Source: Scytalidium lignicola (taxonomy: Eukaryota; Ascomycota; Leotiomycetes). From it: a DNA stretch of 18,814 nucleotides. Numbering within the stretch: position 1 is the first letter of the stretch; each line of letters begins with the position of its first letter. Made by a program: the position numbers and the translations under genes. The DNA is taken from the NCBI GenBank assembly GCA_002812745.2, contig NCSJ02000546.1:1-18814 (forward strand). Direction: 5' to 3'. Shown here one piece after another: positions 17,964 through 18,814 of the stretch. The notes below the pieces were generated by a model that did no database searches, was not told where the DNA came from, and saw only the letters and a program-made list of their open reading frames with translations.

Positions 17964-18161
17964 TCAGACAACNTTTTTTAATTCCTCGTTAAGCAACCAC
18001 ACCACCTCATGAGCCTCAATCTCGGTCGTATTATTTCTAGGACTGTGTCCTGCCCGTCCTGCCTGCTTCACACCGAGAAGTGGAAGGCCCACTGATCTGC
18101 CCTCCAGAACTGTACTCTTCATGTGCAGTATTTTGTGATGTGAGAAGGATTGCTGTTTCAT
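17964..18161 (-). CDS. Doubtful short ORF, unknown
   Basis: This is a 65-codon minus-strand frame starting MKQQSFSHHKILHMKSTVLE and ending ...EVVWLLNEELK with an N near the end (17973). If that N is an extra base, as elsewhere in the window, the frame runs on for about ten more codons (KLSEITVLYLL) to a stop near 17940. No domain, signal peptide or membrane segment is visible. It sits in a stretch of normal composition, which is its only support. It may be a remnant of a larger gene or chance. Confidence 0.2.
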   Translation of the reverse strand: MKQQSFSHHKILHMKSTVLEGRSVGLPLLGVKQAGRAGHSPRNNTTEIEAHEVVWLLNEELKXVV

Positions 18162-18239
18162 CGATTAGTGTGTTAGCATTGCAGGGTATCAAGCTAAGAA
18201 GAACGAGAAATTCATGGTGTTCACTATTCTAGATTGTTA

Positions 18240-18814
18240 TCATGATTACATTTTAAGCTTCTAGGTGTTCTTCGAAAAATCAGGTAGTATTCTCACTTCG
18301 CAACTAGCTTAAAACATACTTGAATACCTAAAAGTCTATCAGAAATGAAAAATCATAAAAGTATAAAAGAACAAGGTAAACTAGACTTAGTTCATGTCCA
18401 TAATGTGTAAAACGTTCAGTTCTAAATCTATACTTAACCTAAGAAATCTTATTTTTACGCTTAAACATTCTTACTTATTATTAAAAACTTAACCGTTCAA
18501 ATACTATGTAATAAATATATAATAAACGGCTCACTTCTAAATAATATTTTTAAAAAACTTAAAAATTGTAATTAATAAAAACAATTAAGAAATTTAATCC
18601 TTTATATATATTGCACTAGTTTAACATATGATTGATTACTTATTAATAACTTTATTCATCATTATAATTAATTATTAATAAACAAAATTAATAACTAATC
18701 AAGTTAATCTAGTCTTTATATTAATTAAAACTAATATTAATTAATCTTATATAAAAAACTAAAAAGGATTAATCAATAAATTTAATTAAATTAAAGCTTA
18801 ATAATTATTTTATA
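18240..18814. other. AT-rich tract at the right edge, no gene seen
   Basis: The sequence turns AT-rich from about 18240, and beyond 18460 it is almost only A and T, with repeated TTAATTAATA-like runs. No retroelement motif or open frame can be read. It is either another RIP-altered repeat beginning here or plain AT-rich intergenic DNA. Confidence 0.4.

Noticed and set aside
1..18814. tRNA, rRNA or CRISPR features
   Set aside because: No cloverleaf with A and B boxes, no rRNA blocks and no regularly spaced repeats were seen; short tandem motifs in the AT tracts are composition effects.
1..18814. A new multi-gene defence or biosynthetic system
   Set aside because: The only intact gene is a HET-domain protein; everything else decodable is retrotransposon, a transposase fragment or non-coding.

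Overview
The window looks like nuclear DNA of a filamentous ascomycete (Pezizomycotina). It has one intact HET-domain (heterokaryon-incompatibility type) gene of ordinary base composition. Around it are long, extremely AT-rich tracts in which fungal LTR retrotransposons can still be read through dense stop codons. The damage is mostly C-to-T and G-to-A: Gln/Trp to stop, catalytic Asp to Asn, Cys to Tyr, Gly to Arg/Lys/Glu. That is the pattern left by repeat-induced point mutation (RIP). The species cannot be named from the sequence.

Layout from left to right. (1) 1-1676: 5' end of a minus-strand Ty3/Gypsy element (LTR 1358-1676, then gag with a mutated zinc knuckle), cut by the window edge. 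(2) About 2.7-5.93 kb: plus-strand Ty1/Copia pol in the order late protease region, integrase, reverse transcriptase, RNase H. A probable 3' LTR with much less RIP damage follows at 5935-6530. The Copia 5' LTR and gag should lie in 1677-2700 but are not readable. (3) 6531-7164: AT-rich spacer holding a small unexplained island of normal composition. (4) 7165-14354: an almost full-length minus-strand Ty3/Gypsy chromovirus. It has both LTRs, a polypurine tract, gag, protease, RT, RNase H, integrase and a C-terminal chromodomain, plus a decayed ORF antisense to the element between the end of pol and the 3' LTR. (5) 14355-14562: the undamaged first 69 codons of what looks like a Mutator-like (MULE) transposase, cut off exactly at the Gypsy LTR. 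(6) 14563-15143: promoter region with a 16-bp CRE-type palindrome and a 21-bp-period direct repeat. (7) 15144-17312: the intact HET gene, 722 codons. (8) 17313-18814: intergenic DNA, first normal in composition with one doubtful 65-codon ORF, then extremely AT-rich.

The genes do not form a pathway. This is a repeat-rich, RIP-silenced compartment next to a single fungal self/non-self-recognition-type gene. I did not find a new multi-gene system. The observations most worth following are: the antisense ORF inside the chromovirus; the uneven RIP damage between the two LTRs and along the Copia element; the mismatched flanks of the chromovirus; and the finding that the isolated N characters behave as extra inserted bases. 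In five places where the protein frame can be followed, leaving the N out restores the frame.
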